Shown here piece after piece: positions 17,354 to 25,939 of a stretch of DNA of 64,000 bases. Origin of the DNA: Pseudomonadota bacterium (GTDB lineage: Bacteria; Pseudomonadota; Gammaproteobacteria; Burkholderiales; Rhodocyclaceae); assembly GCA_018240785.1 (NCBI GenBank), contig JAFEFC010000022.1, positions 101,697 to 165,696 of the forward strand. Direction: 5' to 3'. Position 1 is the stretch's first letter, and the number at the start of each line of letters is the position of its first letter. Made by a program: the position numbers and the translations under genes. The notes beneath the pieces are model-generated. The model had not been told where the DNA came from and made no database searches. It saw only the letters and a program-made list of their open reading frames with translations.

Positions 17354-18514
17354 ATGGATCTGAAGTTCACCGACGAGCAGAACATGCTGCGCGACATGAC
17401 CCGCAACCTGTGCAGCGATTACAGCGGCATCGACGTCGTGCGCAGGATGGAGAACGACCCGATCGGCGTCCCCGCCCAACTGTGGGCGCAGATGCAGCAG
17501 ACCGGACTGCTCGGCATGCGCATCCCCGAAGCGCACGGCGGCATGGGCCTGAGCCTGCTCGACTGCGCGGTGATCTATGAACAGTTCGGCCGGGCGCTGA
17601 CGCCGGGACCCTACTTCGACAGCACCATCATGAGTGCCGGCGCGCTCGTGCATTCGGGCGACAGGGCGTGGCAGGCCGACCTGCTCCCGGGCATCGCCGC
17701 CGGCGAGTGCATCGTCGTCCCGGCCTGGCTCGAGCCGGACGGCGGCTTCGGCCCCGCAGGCGTGCAATTGCGCGCCACCCGCGACGGTGATCACTACGTG
17801 TTGCAAGGCGTGAAGCGCCACGTGTTCCATGCGCGCGCCGCGCACAAGCTGCTGGTGCTGGCGCGCACGGGTGATGAGCCGGAGTCGATCTCGCTCTTCG
17901 TGGTCGACGCCGACAGCCCTGGACTGCATTACGAACAGCAGCGCTCGATGGCCTCGGACACCCAGTACAAGCTGGTGTTCGACGGGCTGCGCGTGCCGCA
18001 GTCGGCCCGCATCGGCGCCGAACACGCAGGCTGGACGGCGTGGAACGCCGCCCTGCACGAAGGCATCGTGCTGCTGGCCGCCTGGGCCGCCGGCGGCGCC
18101 GAGCGCGCGCTCGAGATCACCGTCCAGTACAGCAAGGATCGCGAGCAGTTCGGCAAGCCGATCGGCGCCTTCCAGGCGCTGGCGCACGACATGGCCGACG
18201 CCAGCACCGTCGTCGAGGGAGCGAAGGCGCTCGTCCTGGAGGCGGCGTGGGCGCACGCAGCCGGAAAGCCGATCGACCGCCTGGCGCCGATGGCCAAGCT
18301 TTTCGCCTGCAAGACCTTCCGCGACGTCACAGCGATGGCGCAGCAGGTCCATGGCGGCATCGGCTTCACCCTCGACTACGACATCCAGCTCTACTACCGC
18401 CGCGCCAAGCAGTTGCAGATGAACTGGTGGGATTCGCGCCATCTCGAGCAGCTCGTCGCAGCCGAGGTGCTCGACGGCAGCGGCCGCTGCATCGACGACC
18501 CCTTCACCGTCTAG
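17354..18514 (+). CDS. Acyl-CoA dehydrogenase, FAD-binding partner subunit
   Basis: A 386-residue acyl-CoA dehydrogenase family protein. It carries the RxQFG-type FAD segment (YSKDREQFGKPIGAFQALAH) and QQVHGGIGFTLDYDIQLYYRRAK. The usual TExxAGSD-like middle segment is degenerate (PAWLEPDGGFGPAG), and the canonical catalytic Glu is not seen. It is complementary to the protein at 13881-15062, so a heteromeric enzyme is the best reading. A GAGG site lies 6 bases before the ATG. It oxidises an acyl-CoA and passes electrons to ETF. Length is normal. Confidence 0.87.
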   Translation: MDLKFTDEQNMLRDMTRNLCSDYSGIDVVRRMENDPIGVPAQLWAQMQQTGLLGMRIPEAHGGMGLSLLDCAVIYEQFGRALTPGPYFDSTIMSAGALVHSGDRAWQADLLPGIAAGECIVVPAWLEPDGGFGPAGVQLRATRDGDHYVLQGVKRHVFHARAAHKLLVLARTGDEPESISLFVVDADSPGLHYEQQRSMASDTQYKLVFDGLRVPQSARIGAEHAGWTAWNAALHEGIVLLAAWAAGGAERALEITVQYSKDREQFGKPIGAFQALAHDMADASTVVEGAKALVLEAAWAHAAGKPIDRLAPMAKLFACKTFRDVTAMAQQVHGGIGFTLDYDIQLYYRRAKQLQMNWWDSRHLEQLVAAEVLDGSGRCIDDPFTV

Positions 18515-18550
18515 CCGCCGACAGCGGCGCGAACCGAGGCGACAGCCATC

Positions 18551-19303
18551 ATGTCCAGACCCAATCCCGACTACGGCACGGGAATCTTCCGCAGGCGCAT
18601 CCACCTGCGTGCCGGCGAGGCGTCCGTCGGCGTCGAGCTGGAGGACGGCAATCACGGCTTTCGCCTCGAACTGCGCCATGACGGCGAGCAGGTGACGGCC
18701 ATCGCCGTCGATGCGCTCCGGCATCCCTTCGACACCTGCCCCGAAGCGGTCTCCGTCCTGCAGCGCATCGTCGGCCACCGGCTCGCCAGCCCGCTGCAGG
18801 AACTGCGCAATCGCCTGGTGCCGGGCGACAACTGCACCCACATGCTCGACATGGCGGCGCTGGCCGTGTGCCATGCGGCGCGCAACGGCGCGGTGCTCGA
18901 ATACGACATGGCGGTCGAGGACGCGGGCGATCGGCCATCGCTGGTCGAAATCACCGGCAACGGACGCGTGATGCACGCGTGGCGGGTCAGCGAGCATCGC
19001 ATCGTGGCGCCGCAGCCGCTGGCCGGCAAGCCGATGATGCGGGGCTTTCACGCCTGGGCATCGCAGGCGTTCGACGGCGCCGAACTCGAAGCCGCCATCG
19101 CGCTGCAGCGCGCGTACTTCGTGGCACAGAGCCGCCGCTTCAGCTTCGATCCGCCCGAGGCCAACCCGGCGCTTGCCGATGGCATGCCCCAGGGCAGTTG
19201 CTACTCGTACAACACCGGCGTGGTGGAACGCGCCGTCCGCCACACCGTCACGATGCGCGACTTCACGCGCAGCCCCGAAAAACTGCTTCGCTTCGAACCC
19301 TGA
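18551..19303 (+). CDS. DUF2889 family protein
   Basis: A 250-residue soluble protein starting MSRPNPDYGTGIFRRR, with the DUF2889 pattern of an ALEDxxHxFRLxLRHDG-like segment and a CTHMLDMAALAVCHAAR segment. No signal peptide or membrane helix is visible. The family is found mostly in proteobacteria beside acyl-CoA metabolism genes, but no activity is established. The conserved Cys/His/Asp cluster (CTHMLD) could be a metal or catalytic site; that is inference. It lies 36 bases after the dehydrogenase and 15 bases before a CoA-transferase gene, so it is part of the same transcript. Confidence 0.78.
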   Translation: MSRPNPDYGTGIFRRRIHLRAGEASVGVELEDGNHGFRLELRHDGEQVTAIAVDALRHPFDTCPEAVSVLQRIVGHRLASPLQELRNRLVPGDNCTHMLDMAALAVCHAARNGAVLEYDMAVEDAGDRPSLVEITGNGRVMHAWRVSEHRIVAPQPLAGKPMMRGFHAWASQAFDGAELEAAIALQRAYFVAQSRRFSFDPPEANPALADGMPQGSCYSYNTGVVERAVRHTVTMRDFTRSPEKLLRFEP

Positions 19304-19318
19304 GCGGGGAGCTCCGTC

Positions 19319-20551
19319 ATGAACAAGGACATGAATCCAGCGCAGTCGGGTGCGCTCGCCGGCCTGCGGGTGATCGACTTCGGCCAGGGCGTTTCGGCGC
19401 CGCACTGTGCGCGCCTGTTCGCGGACTACGGCGCCGACGTGATCAAGGTCGAGCCGCCGGAAGGCGATGCCGCACGCAGGAGCGGCCCCTACCCCGGCGA
19501 CATCGCCGACGGCGAGCGCAGCGGCCTGTACTTCTTTCACAACACCAACAAGCGCGGCGTCACCTGCAAGGTCGAGCATCCTGAAGGCCGCCGCCTGTTC
19601 CTCGACCTGGTGAAGCAGGCCGACGTGCTGATCGAGAACAACCTCCCACGCCAGATGCGGCACTGGAAACTCGATTACGCCACGCTCGCCGAACTCAACC
19701 CGCAACTGGTGATGATCTCGATCACGCCCTTCGGCCAGACCGGCCCCTACAGCGAGTGGAACGGCTACGACCTCAACGCCTACCACCTCACCGGGGCGAG
19801 CGCGCGCTATTGCGGCCGCCCCGGCGAGATGCCGCTCGAGCACGGCACCTTCTCGGCCGACTATTTCGGCTCGGTCACCGCAGCCGCCTGGGGGCTTGCT
19901 GCCGTGTTCGGCCGCGATATGGCCGGCGGCGGCCAGCAGGTCGACGTCTCCTGCGCGGAGGCGATCGCCGCGGCTTTCGTGGGCGGACAGAACATCGGCG
20001 GCCTCGCCCAGGACGGGCGCTGGGATTCGCGCACCGGGGTCGGCATGCCGCTCGGCGCCCCGGCCACCATCCTGCCGTGCAAGGACGGCCACGTCTGGAT
20101 GCTCGCGCTGGAGGTTGGCCAGTGGAGAGGGCTGCGCAAGGCGATGGGCGATCCGGAATGGGCCGCGCTCGACATGTTCGACGACATGTACAGCCGGGCA
20201 CAGAACGCCGATCTCATCTACGAACTGATGCGCGACTGGCTGATGTCCCACGGCAAGATGGAGATCATGGAGATCTGCCAGGCCGCCGGCTGCCCGGTCA
20301 CGGCCGTGTTCACGATCGATGAGGCGGTGCACCACCCGCATCTGCAGGCGCGCGACTACTTCGTCGACATCGAGCACCCAGCCCTGGGCCGTCTGTCCTG
20401 CCTTGGCGCACCTTTCAAGCTGCCGGCCTGTCCCGGCGGGCCGCGCGCGCCGGCTCCGCTGCTGGGCCAGCACAACCACGACGTCTACGGCGGGCTGCTC
20501 GGCCTGCCGGCGGCCGAGATCGAGCGCCTGCATGCGCTCGGCATCCTCTGA
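19319..20551 (+). CDS. CaiB/BaiF CoA-transferase family protein
   Basis: A 410-residue class III CoA-transferase. The N-terminal Rossmann part reads LAGLRVIDFGQGVSAPHCAR and DVIKVEPPEGD; the catalytic Asp that forms the acyl-aspartyl anhydride is in GTFSADYFGSVTAA. These enzymes move CoA between carboxylic acids without ATP. The next gene, 22 bases on, is a second full-length family III protein, an arrangement seen in heteromeric transferases such as benzylsuccinate CoA-transferase BbsEF. A GGGGAG site precedes the ATG. The acid acceptor cannot be told from sequence. Confidence 0.88.
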   Translation: MNKDMNPAQSGALAGLRVIDFGQGVSAPHCARLFADYGADVIKVEPPEGDAARRSGPYPGDIADGERSGLYFFHNTNKRGVTCKVEHPEGRRLFLDLVKQADVLIENNLPRQMRHWKLDYATLAELNPQLVMISITPFGQTGPYSEWNGYDLNAYHLTGASARYCGRPGEMPLEHGTFSADYFGSVTAAAWGLAAVFGRDMAGGGQQVDVSCAEAIAAAFVGGQNIGGLAQDGRWDSRTGVGMPLGAPATILPCKDGHVWMLALEVGQWRGLRKAMGDPEWAALDMFDDMYSRAQNADLIYELMRDWLMSHGKMEIMEICQAAGCPVTAVFTIDEAVHHPHLQARDYFVDIEHPALGRLSCLGAPFKLPACPGGPRAPAPLLGQHNHDVYGGLLGLPAAEIERLHALGIL

Positions 20552-20573
20552 CAACGCAAGCGGGGCCAGGACC

Positions 20574-21794
20574 ATGACCAGCAAGCTTCCCCTGCAAGGC
20601 ATTCGCGTCATCAACTTCGGCTGGGTGTGGGCCGGCCCGGTGGTGGGCCAGACGCTCGGTTTTCTCGGTGCGGAGGTGCTCAAGATCGAGTCGCGCGCGC
20701 GCATCGACATGACGCGCAACCTGCCGCCCTTCGCCGAAGGCGTGCCCGGCCCCGACCGCAGCCTGTCGAACCACGCATGCTGGGCCGGCAACGGCTCGGT
20801 GACGGTCGACCTGAAGCGCGCCGCAGGCCGTGACCTGGTGATGAAGCTGATCGCCGAAGCCGATGTCGTGATCGAGAACTTCGGCCCGGGCGTCATGGAG
20901 CGCATGGGCTTTGGCTACGCGGCGCTGCGCGCGGTCAGACCCGACATCATCCTGTTCTCCATGCCGGCGGCCGGCCTGTACGGCCCTCTCGACCACGTCC
21001 GCACCTACGGCCTCAGCCTGACTTCGCTCACCGGGCTGGACAGCCTGGTGGGCTACAAGGACGGGCCGCCCATCCCGGTCGAAAACGCCTATTCGGATCC
21101 GTTTGCCGGCATCTTCGGCGGCTTCGCCATCCTCACCGCCCTCCACCACAGGCGCCGCACCGGCGAAGGCCAGCACATCGACTTCTCGCAGCAGGAAGCG
21201 GTGATGCAGATGGTCGGCCCGGCCTACATGGACCATGCGCTGAACGGTCGCGTCGGCGGGCCCAGGGGCAACGAGCATCCCACTGCGGCGCTTGCGCCCC
21301 ACGGGGTGTTTCCGTGCCGGGGAGACGACCGCTGGATCGCGATCGCCACCGGCAGCGATGCGGAATGGAAGGCCCTGGTGCACGCCATGGGCACGCCGCA
21401 GTGGGCGACTGATCCGGCCTTCTCCACGGTGGCCGGACGGCTGCAGGCGATCGACCGCATCCATGCCGAACTGGGGCGCTGGACGCAAGACCACGACGAC
21501 CGCGCCCTGGCCGCCCGTCTGCAGGAAGCCGGCGTCGCGGCGACGCCGGTGCTCAAGGTGGCCGACCTGCTCGACGATCCGCACTACCGCGCGCGCGGAA
21601 CCTTCATCGAGGTCCGCCACCCGCTCGGTTTTCGCGAAACCATCTACGGCGCCTACGTGAAGCTGAGCCGCACGCCCGCCGAGGTGAGGCCGGGCCCGGT
21701 GATGGGCCAGGACAACGACCGCGCCTTCCTCGAGATCCTGAAGTTGCCCCCTGAGGAATATCAACGCCTGAAGGAAGACCGGGTGATCTACTGA
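20574..21794 (+). CDS. CaiB/BaiF CoA-transferase family protein
   Basis: A 406-residue class III CoA-transferase with GIRVINFGWVWAGPVVGQTL at the N-terminus, VDLKRAAGRDL, VIENFGPGVMERMGF, and the catalytic Asp in ENAYSDPFAGIFGG. It resembles the BbsF/BaiF side of the family. ATG 20574 is used; upstream in-frame codons lie inside the preceding gene. Because it follows another complete family member closely, I infer a two-subunit transferase or two successive CoA-transfer steps. It precedes the F420-type oxidoreductase gene by 67 bases. Confidence 0.88.
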   Translation: MTSKLPLQGIRVINFGWVWAGPVVGQTLGFLGAEVLKIESRARIDMTRNLPPFAEGVPGPDRSLSNHACWAGNGSVTVDLKRAAGRDLVMKLIAEADVVIENFGPGVMERMGFGYAALRAVRPDIILFSMPAAGLYGPLDHVRTYGLSLTSLTGLDSLVGYKDGPPIPVENAYSDPFAGIFGGFAILTALHHRRRTGEGQHIDFSQQEAVMQMVGPAYMDHALNGRVGGPRGNEHPTAALAPHGVFPCRGDDRWIAIATGSDAEWKALVHAMGTPQWATDPAFSTVAGRLQAIDRIHAELGRWTQDHDDRALAARLQEAGVAATPVLKVADLLDDPHYRARGTFIEVRHPLGFRETIYGAYVKLSRTPAEVRPGPVMGQDNDRAFLEILKLPPEEYQRLKEDRVIY

Positions 21795-21861
21795 GCACCC
21801 TCCCGCGCCGGCAGGCGCGACCCCCAATGCCGGACCGAGATCGACACGGAGACTCAAGATC

Positions 21862-22785
21862 ATGAAATTCGCACTGGCAACGCCCGCCCTCAACACCTAT
21901 CCGGCCGCGATGGCACCCTGGGAGCCGAAAGCCGGCGGCGCCGAGATCCTGCGCTACGCGCGCAAGGCGGATGCGCTGAGCTGGGACTGGCTGACCCTTC
22001 CCGAGCACATCGTGATGCCCACCGAGATGAAGGAGATGATGGGGCCGCGCTGGGCCGAAAGCATCGTCGCGGCGGCCACGCTGATGGGGGCGACGCAGCG
22101 CATCCACATGCTCACCTACATCCTTCCCCTGCCCTACCGGCACCCGCTGCTGCTGGCCAAGCAGATCGGCACCATGGAATTCCTGGCCGGCGGCCGCTTC
22201 ACGCTCGGTACCGCGGTCGGACATCTGGAAAAGGAGTTCGAGGCGCTCGGCATCCCCTTCCACAAGCGCGGTGCGATGACGGACGAATACCTCGCAGCCC
22301 TGAAGGAAGCGTGGACGTCCGACAACCCGCGCTTCGAAGGCGACTTCGTCAGCTTCAAGGACGTCACCATCGAGCCCAAGCCGGTGCAGAAGCCGCATCC
22401 GCCGATCTTCATCGGTGGCAACTCGCAACCGGCGATGCGCCGTGCCGCCGAGCACGGCGACGGCTGGATTCCCTGGCTCGTCACCAGCGAGGATCTGCCC
22501 GGCTGCATCGCCTACATGAAGAGCCTGCCGGCCTACGAGGCCAAGGCCGACCGCTTCGAGATCCTGGTCACGACGACTGCCTACAAGGTGGAGGACTACT
22601 CCCACGCCGAGGTCGGCAGTACGCAGATCGCGAGCGACCGCGACGGCGTGCTGCGCGAGATCGAGGCCCTGAGCAAGGCCGGCGCGACCTCGGTACAGGT
22701 CATGCCGCCGCGTTTCGAGACGCTCGACCAGAGCCTCGAGTGGATCGAATGGTACGACCAGGAAATCATCCCCCAATTCCGTTGA
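21862..22785 (+). CDS. LLM-class F420-type flavin/deazaflavin oxidoreductase
   Basis: A 307-residue luciferase-like monooxygenase-superfamily protein (TIM barrel). Family marks: LSWDWLTLPEHIVMPTEMKE, the MEFLAGGRFTLGTAVGHLEKEF segment, KPHPPIFIGGNSQPAMRRAA and GDGWIPW. The sequence is closest in style to the F420-dependent TIGR03619-like groups, which transfer hydride between F420 and alcohols, aldehydes or enoyl compounds; flavin-dependent members also exist. The F420 interpretation is strengthened by fbiC, cofC and npdG in the same island and by a Ddn-like gene. It sits between CoA-transferases and a crotonase, implying a CoA-ester or ring intermediate as substrate. Confidence 0.82.
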   Translation: MKFALATPALNTYPAAMAPWEPKAGGAEILRYARKADALSWDWLTLPEHIVMPTEMKEMMGPRWAESIVAAATLMGATQRIHMLTYILPLPYRHPLLLAKQIGTMEFLAGGRFTLGTAVGHLEKEFEALGIPFHKRGAMTDEYLAALKEAWTSDNPRFEGDFVSFKDVTIEPKPVQKPHPPIFIGGNSQPAMRRAAEHGDGWIPWLVTSEDLPGCIAYMKSLPAYEAKADRFEILVTTTAYKVEDYSHAEVGSTQIASDRDGVLREIEALSKAGATSVQVMPPRFETLDQSLEWIEWYDQEIIPQFR

Positions 22786-22839
22786 AGAGCCCGCGCCGCA
22801 GCTTCGCGGCGCCGCACTCCGCTGCCCGAGGAAGGACGC

Positions 22840-23670
22840 ATGACCGAAGAACTGCGCTACCTGCAATTCCGCATCGAGGACAACGTCGGAATCATCACCC
22901 TCGACCGCCCAGAAAAACTCAACGCACTGAGCTGGGAACTGGTCGAGGAACTTGCCGCCCTGCTGCGGCGCCTGCGCTACGACGACGAGGTGCGCTGCAT
23001 CCTGCTGCACGGCGCGGGCCGCTCCTTCTGCGCCGGCGGCGACGTCGACTGGATTTCGGGCGAGAGCGACCGCCCGATGCCCGGCACCTCCGACCCTTCG
23101 CGGCCCATCCCGCGCTCCCAGCGCATGACGCCAGGCGGCCCGTTCATGGACGTGACGCGCCAGATGATGGCGGCCGACAAGCCGATCATCGCGGCCATCC
23201 ACGGTCACGCGGTGGGCGCCGGCCTGGCCTATGCGATCGCCTGCGACCGCCGCTTCGGTGACAGCACGACGAAGATGTCGGCGATCTTCACCAACGTCGG
23301 CGTGGCGCCCGATTGCGGCCTGTCCTGGTTCCTGCCGCGGGTGGTCGGCCTGCCCACGGCGCTGATGATGGTCGAGACCGGGCGCATGATCCGCGCCGAA
23401 GAATGCAAGGCGCTCGGCCTGATCGACGAGCTGGTGCCCGAAGGCAAGAGTTTCGAGGCCGCCCTCGACTACGCCCGCAACCTGGCGTGCCGCGCGACGG
23501 TGGCGGTGTCGATGGCCCGCCGGATGATCCTGATGGGGCAGACCGCAACGCTCGAGCAGGTCCTCGACTACGAGGGCATCGCCGGCGTCATCGTCGCCTC
23601 CACCTTCGACGCCAGGGAAGGGACGCAGTCCTTCCTCGAGAGCCGCAAACCGGTTTACCGCGGCATCTAG
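22840..23670 (+). CDS. Enoyl-CoA hydratase/isomerase (PaaG-like active site)
   Basis: A 276-residue crotonase. The oxyanion-hole segments are FCAGGDVDW and AVGAGLAYAIACDRRFG. In the active-site helix the sequence is FTNVGVAPDCGLSWFLPR: an Asp stands where hydratases have their second Glu, and the first Glu is missing, as in PaaG and related delta-isomerases. Double-bond isomerisation or a ring-related reaction is therefore more likely than simple hydration. There is an insertion rich in Pro/Ser after the first loop (residues ~70-95). A GAGGAAGG site precedes the ATG. Confidence 0.87.
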   Translation: MTEELRYLQFRIEDNVGIITLDRPEKLNALSWELVEELAALLRRLRYDDEVRCILLHGAGRSFCAGGDVDWISGESDRPMPGTSDPSRPIPRSQRMTPGGPFMDVTRQMMAADKPIIAAIHGHAVGAGLAYAIACDRRFGDSTTKMSAIFTNVGVAPDCGLSWFLPRVVGLPTALMMVETGRMIRAEECKALGLIDELVPEGKSFEAALDYARNLACRATVAVSMARRMILMGQTATLEQVLDYEGIAGVIVASTFDAREGTQSFLESRKPVYRGI

Positions 23671-23738
23671 ATCCCCCTCCGGGCCGGCCGCATCCGGTTC
23701 CGGCCGGCCGACGGAGAACCGTTTCAGGAAGCATTCCG

Positions 23739-24377
23739 ATGAAGGCGATCCCACTGCGCGTCTGCGCAATCCTGGCCAGTTGCTGCACCCTGCTGCTGGC
23801 TCCCTCTTCTGCACTCGCGGACACCGCGGCACCCTCCCTGGCGGAACTGCAGCGCCAGGTTCGTGAACTGCGGGACATCGAATCCATCAAGCGCGTCAAG
23901 CATGCCTATTTCCGCGCCATCGACAGTGCCGACCTGGGCCTGCTGGCCAGCCTGCTCACGCCCGACGTGGAGGTGCGCTTCATCGGTGGAGACTACGACT
24001 GGAAGCTCAAGGGGCGCGCCGAGTACGTCGAGGCCGTGGGGCGCAATTTCAACTCGCAGGTCATCGCCGAGCACAACGGCCACCACCCCGAGATCACCGT
24101 GCTGAGCGACACCGAGGCGGAAGGCGTCTGGTACCTCCACGACAACTTCTACAACCTGCGCACCCGGCTGTTCACGACCGGAAGCGCGTTCTACCACGAC
24201 CGCTACCGCAAGGTGGACGGCCAGTGGCGCATTGCCAGCACCCGCTACGAGCGTCACTACGAGATCGACACCCCGCTCGAGAAGCTTCCCGACATCGCCG
24301 TGCATTACCTGGGCAGGCACGGTCGCGTCGTCGACCGCGACTGCCATACCGACGCGCTCTGCCGCGACGCCGACTAG
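23739..24377 (+). CDS. Secreted SnoaL/NTF2-like protein
   Basis: A 212-residue protein with an N-terminal signal peptide (basic start MKAIPLR, hydrophobic core, probable cleavage after SSALA at residue 27). A LASC sequence in the core could alternatively act as a lipobox. The rest is a SnoaL-like NTF2 cone fold (IESIKRVKHAYFRAIDSADL, LLTPDVEVRFIGG, FYHDRYRKVDGQWRIASTRY). Cytoplasmic relatives act as ketosteroid-isomerase-like or polyketide cyclase-like enzymes; an exported member would act in the periplasm, perhaps binding substrate. It follows the crotonase by 68 bases and ends before the candidate operator at 24406. Confidence 0.8.
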   Translation: MKAIPLRVCAILASCCTLLLAPSSALADTAAPSLAELQRQVRELRDIESIKRVKHAYFRAIDSADLGLLASLLTPDVEVRFIGGDYDWKLKGRAEYVEAVGRNFNSQVIAEHNGHHPEITVLSDTEAEGVWYLHDNFYNLRTRLFTTGSAFYHDRYRKVDGQWRIASTRYERHYEIDTPLEKLPDIAVHYLGRHGRVVDRDCHTDALCRDAD

Positions 24378-24405
24378 CACGCACGCCTCGATCGCTGCCG
24401 TGCCG

Positions 24406-24425
24406 GTTCACTTGTATGAGTGATG
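24406..24425. promoter_or_regulatory. Candidate operator copy A, before Mo-hydroxylase operon
   Basis: An imperfect 20-bp palindrome GTTCACT-N6-AGTGATG, including a perfect TCACT/AGTGA pair with a 6-base spacer. Its centre is 88 bases before the start codon at 24504, nearly the same distance as copy B before the DUF1302 gene. It shares the GTGATGC core with the copies at 38142, 47844 and 59607. Confidence 0.5.
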
Positions 24426-24503
24426 CGCCTGCAGCATGCGCTGCCTATGATCGGCAGCATCTCGTCACCGCCCGACAGCCGGCCCGCCGCCAAGGATGAC
24501 CCC

Positions 24504-25379
24504 ATGAAACCGGCCCCTTTCGACTACCACGCTCCCGCCACCCTCGACGAGGCCGTCGCCCTGCTGACGCGCCTGGGCGACGAAGGCTGCGACGTCAAGA
24601 TCATCGCCGGCGGCCAGAGCCTGATGCCCATGCTCGCACTGCGCGTCGCGCGGCCCGAGGTCCTCGTCGACCTCGGCCGGCTGGAGGCGCTGGATTACAT
24701 CCGCGACGAAGGTGGCACGCTCGTCATCGGCGCCATGGCCAGCAAGCAGGCTGCAGCCGATTCCGACCTCGTCAGGCGCGCCCAGCCCCTGTTCCAGGCG
24801 GCGACCGAACTGGTCGGGCACCGCCAGATCCGCAACCGTGGCACCGTCGGCGGCTCCTTCGCCCACGCCGACCCGGCATCCGAATATCCCGCAGTGGCGC
24901 TCGTGCTCGACACCGAGTTCGAGGCGGTCGGCCCGGACGGGATGCGGACGATTCCCGCTGCCGATTTCTTCGTCACCTACATGACGACGAGCCTTGAGGC
25001 GAACGAGGTGCTCACCGCGGTGAAGTTCGCGCCTTTCGCGCCGCGGCGGCGCTGGGCGATCCAGGAATTCGCGCGGCGCAACGGCGATCTGGCGCTGGCG
25101 GGGGTTGCGGTCACCCTGGACATCGAGGCGGGCCTGTGCCGCGATGTCCGCATCGCCGCCTTCGGCGTCCAGGCCACGGCCGTGCGCCTGACCGCCGCCG
25201 AGCGCATGCTCGAGGGCCGCCCCGCCCAGCCGCAGCATTTCGAGGAAGCCGGCCGGGTCGCGGCAACGGCGCTGGACGACCCGATGGGCTGCATCCACGC
25301 CTCGCCCGACTACCGCCGCCACCTGGTCGGCGTCCTTGCCGCCCGCGCGCTCACCGAAGCCGCGGCGCGCCCGCAATGA
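24504..25379 (+). CDS. Molybdenum hydroxylase FAD subunit (CoxM/HcrB-like)
   Basis: A 291-residue FAD-binding subunit of the xanthine-oxidase family. The flavin motifs are IIAGGQSLMPMLALR and a RNRGTVGGSFAHADPASEYP segment. It carries electrons from the iron-sulfur subunit to the acceptor. ATG 24504 has AAGGATG just upstream. Its stop overlaps an ATG, but the better start of the next gene is 23 bases downstream. Gene order FAD - 2Fe2S - Mo matches coxMSL. It lacks the extra 4Fe-4S loop of 4-hydroxybenzoyl-CoA reductase HcrB, which argues against that reductive enzyme. Confidence 0.9.
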   Translation: MKPAPFDYHAPATLDEAVALLTRLGDEGCDVKIIAGGQSLMPMLALRVARPEVLVDLGRLEALDYIRDEGGTLVIGAMASKQAAADSDLVRRAQPLFQAATELVGHRQIRNRGTVGGSFAHADPASEYPAVALVLDTEFEAVGPDGMRTIPAADFFVTYMTTSLEANEVLTAVKFAPFAPRRRWAIQEFARRNGDLALAGVAVTLDIEAGLCRDVRIAAFGVQATAVRLTAAERMLEGRPAQPQHFEEAGRVAATALDDPMGCIHASPDYRRHLVGVLAARALTEAAARPQ

Positions 25380-25402
25380 CCCTTTTGCCCGAGGAAAGAC
25401 CC

Positions 25403-25897
25403 ATGTCGAGCAAGCAGCGCATCGAAGTCCGGGTGAACGGCATCCGGCACGTCCGCGAGGTGGAGCCTCGCCTCACCTTGGCCGATTTCCTGCGCCACGA
25501 CCTTGGCCTGGGTGGCACCCACGTCGGCTGCGAGCACGGCATCTGTGGTGCGTGCACGGTGCTGATCGACGATCGCAGCGCGCGCGCCTGCCTCACCCTG
25601 GCGGTCCAGGCCGACGGACACGAGGTGGCCACCGTCGAGAGCCTGCGCGCGCCCGAGAGCGGCGCGCTTCATCCCATCCAGCAGGCTTTCGTCGATGCGC
25701 ATGGCCTGCAGTGCGGTTTCTGCACGCCCGGCTTCATGATGACGACGCTCGAGCTGCTGCGCGGAAACCCCGACCCGACCGAAGAACAGATCAAGGAAGC
25801 GCTGGGCGGCAACCTGTGCCGCTGCACCGGTTACCAGTCGATCCTCGAGTCGGTGAAGCTCGCCGCGCAGCGGATGAAGCCGGGCGCTCCGGCCTGA
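25403..25897 (+). CDS. Molybdenum hydroxylase [2Fe-2S] subunit (CoxS-like)
   Basis: A 164-residue subunit with two [2Fe-2S] clusters. The plant-ferredoxin-type cluster is bound by [14 protein letters not shown] plus a later Cys (ARACL); the second by [13 protein letters not shown] and NLCRCTGY in the C-terminal helical domain. It passes electrons from the Mo cofactor to FAD. I choose ATG 25403, preceded by GAGGAAAG, over ATG 25376, which overlaps the previous stop codon and has no site. It is followed by the large subunit after 42 bases. Confidence 0.93.
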   Translation: MSSKQRIEVRVNGIRHVREVEPRLTLADFLRHDLGLGGTHVGCEHGICGACTVLIDDRSARACLTLAVQADGHEVATVESLRAPESGALHPIQQAFVDAHGLQCGFCTPGFMMTTLELLRGNPDPTEEQIKEALGGNLCRCTGYQSILESVKLAAQRMKPGAPA

Positions 25898-25939
25898 TCC
25901 GCGCTCGGGCCTCACCGCAACCTGCAAGGCGACCACACC

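Noticed and set aside
17330-20905. A 1191-codon open frame on the minus strand, opposite to the dehydrogenase, DUF2889 and CoA-transferase genes
   Set aside because: It mirrors the strong third-position GC bias of the true genes, spans several of them, and its translation is a low-complexity His/Arg/Asp/Val-rich sequence without any family motif.
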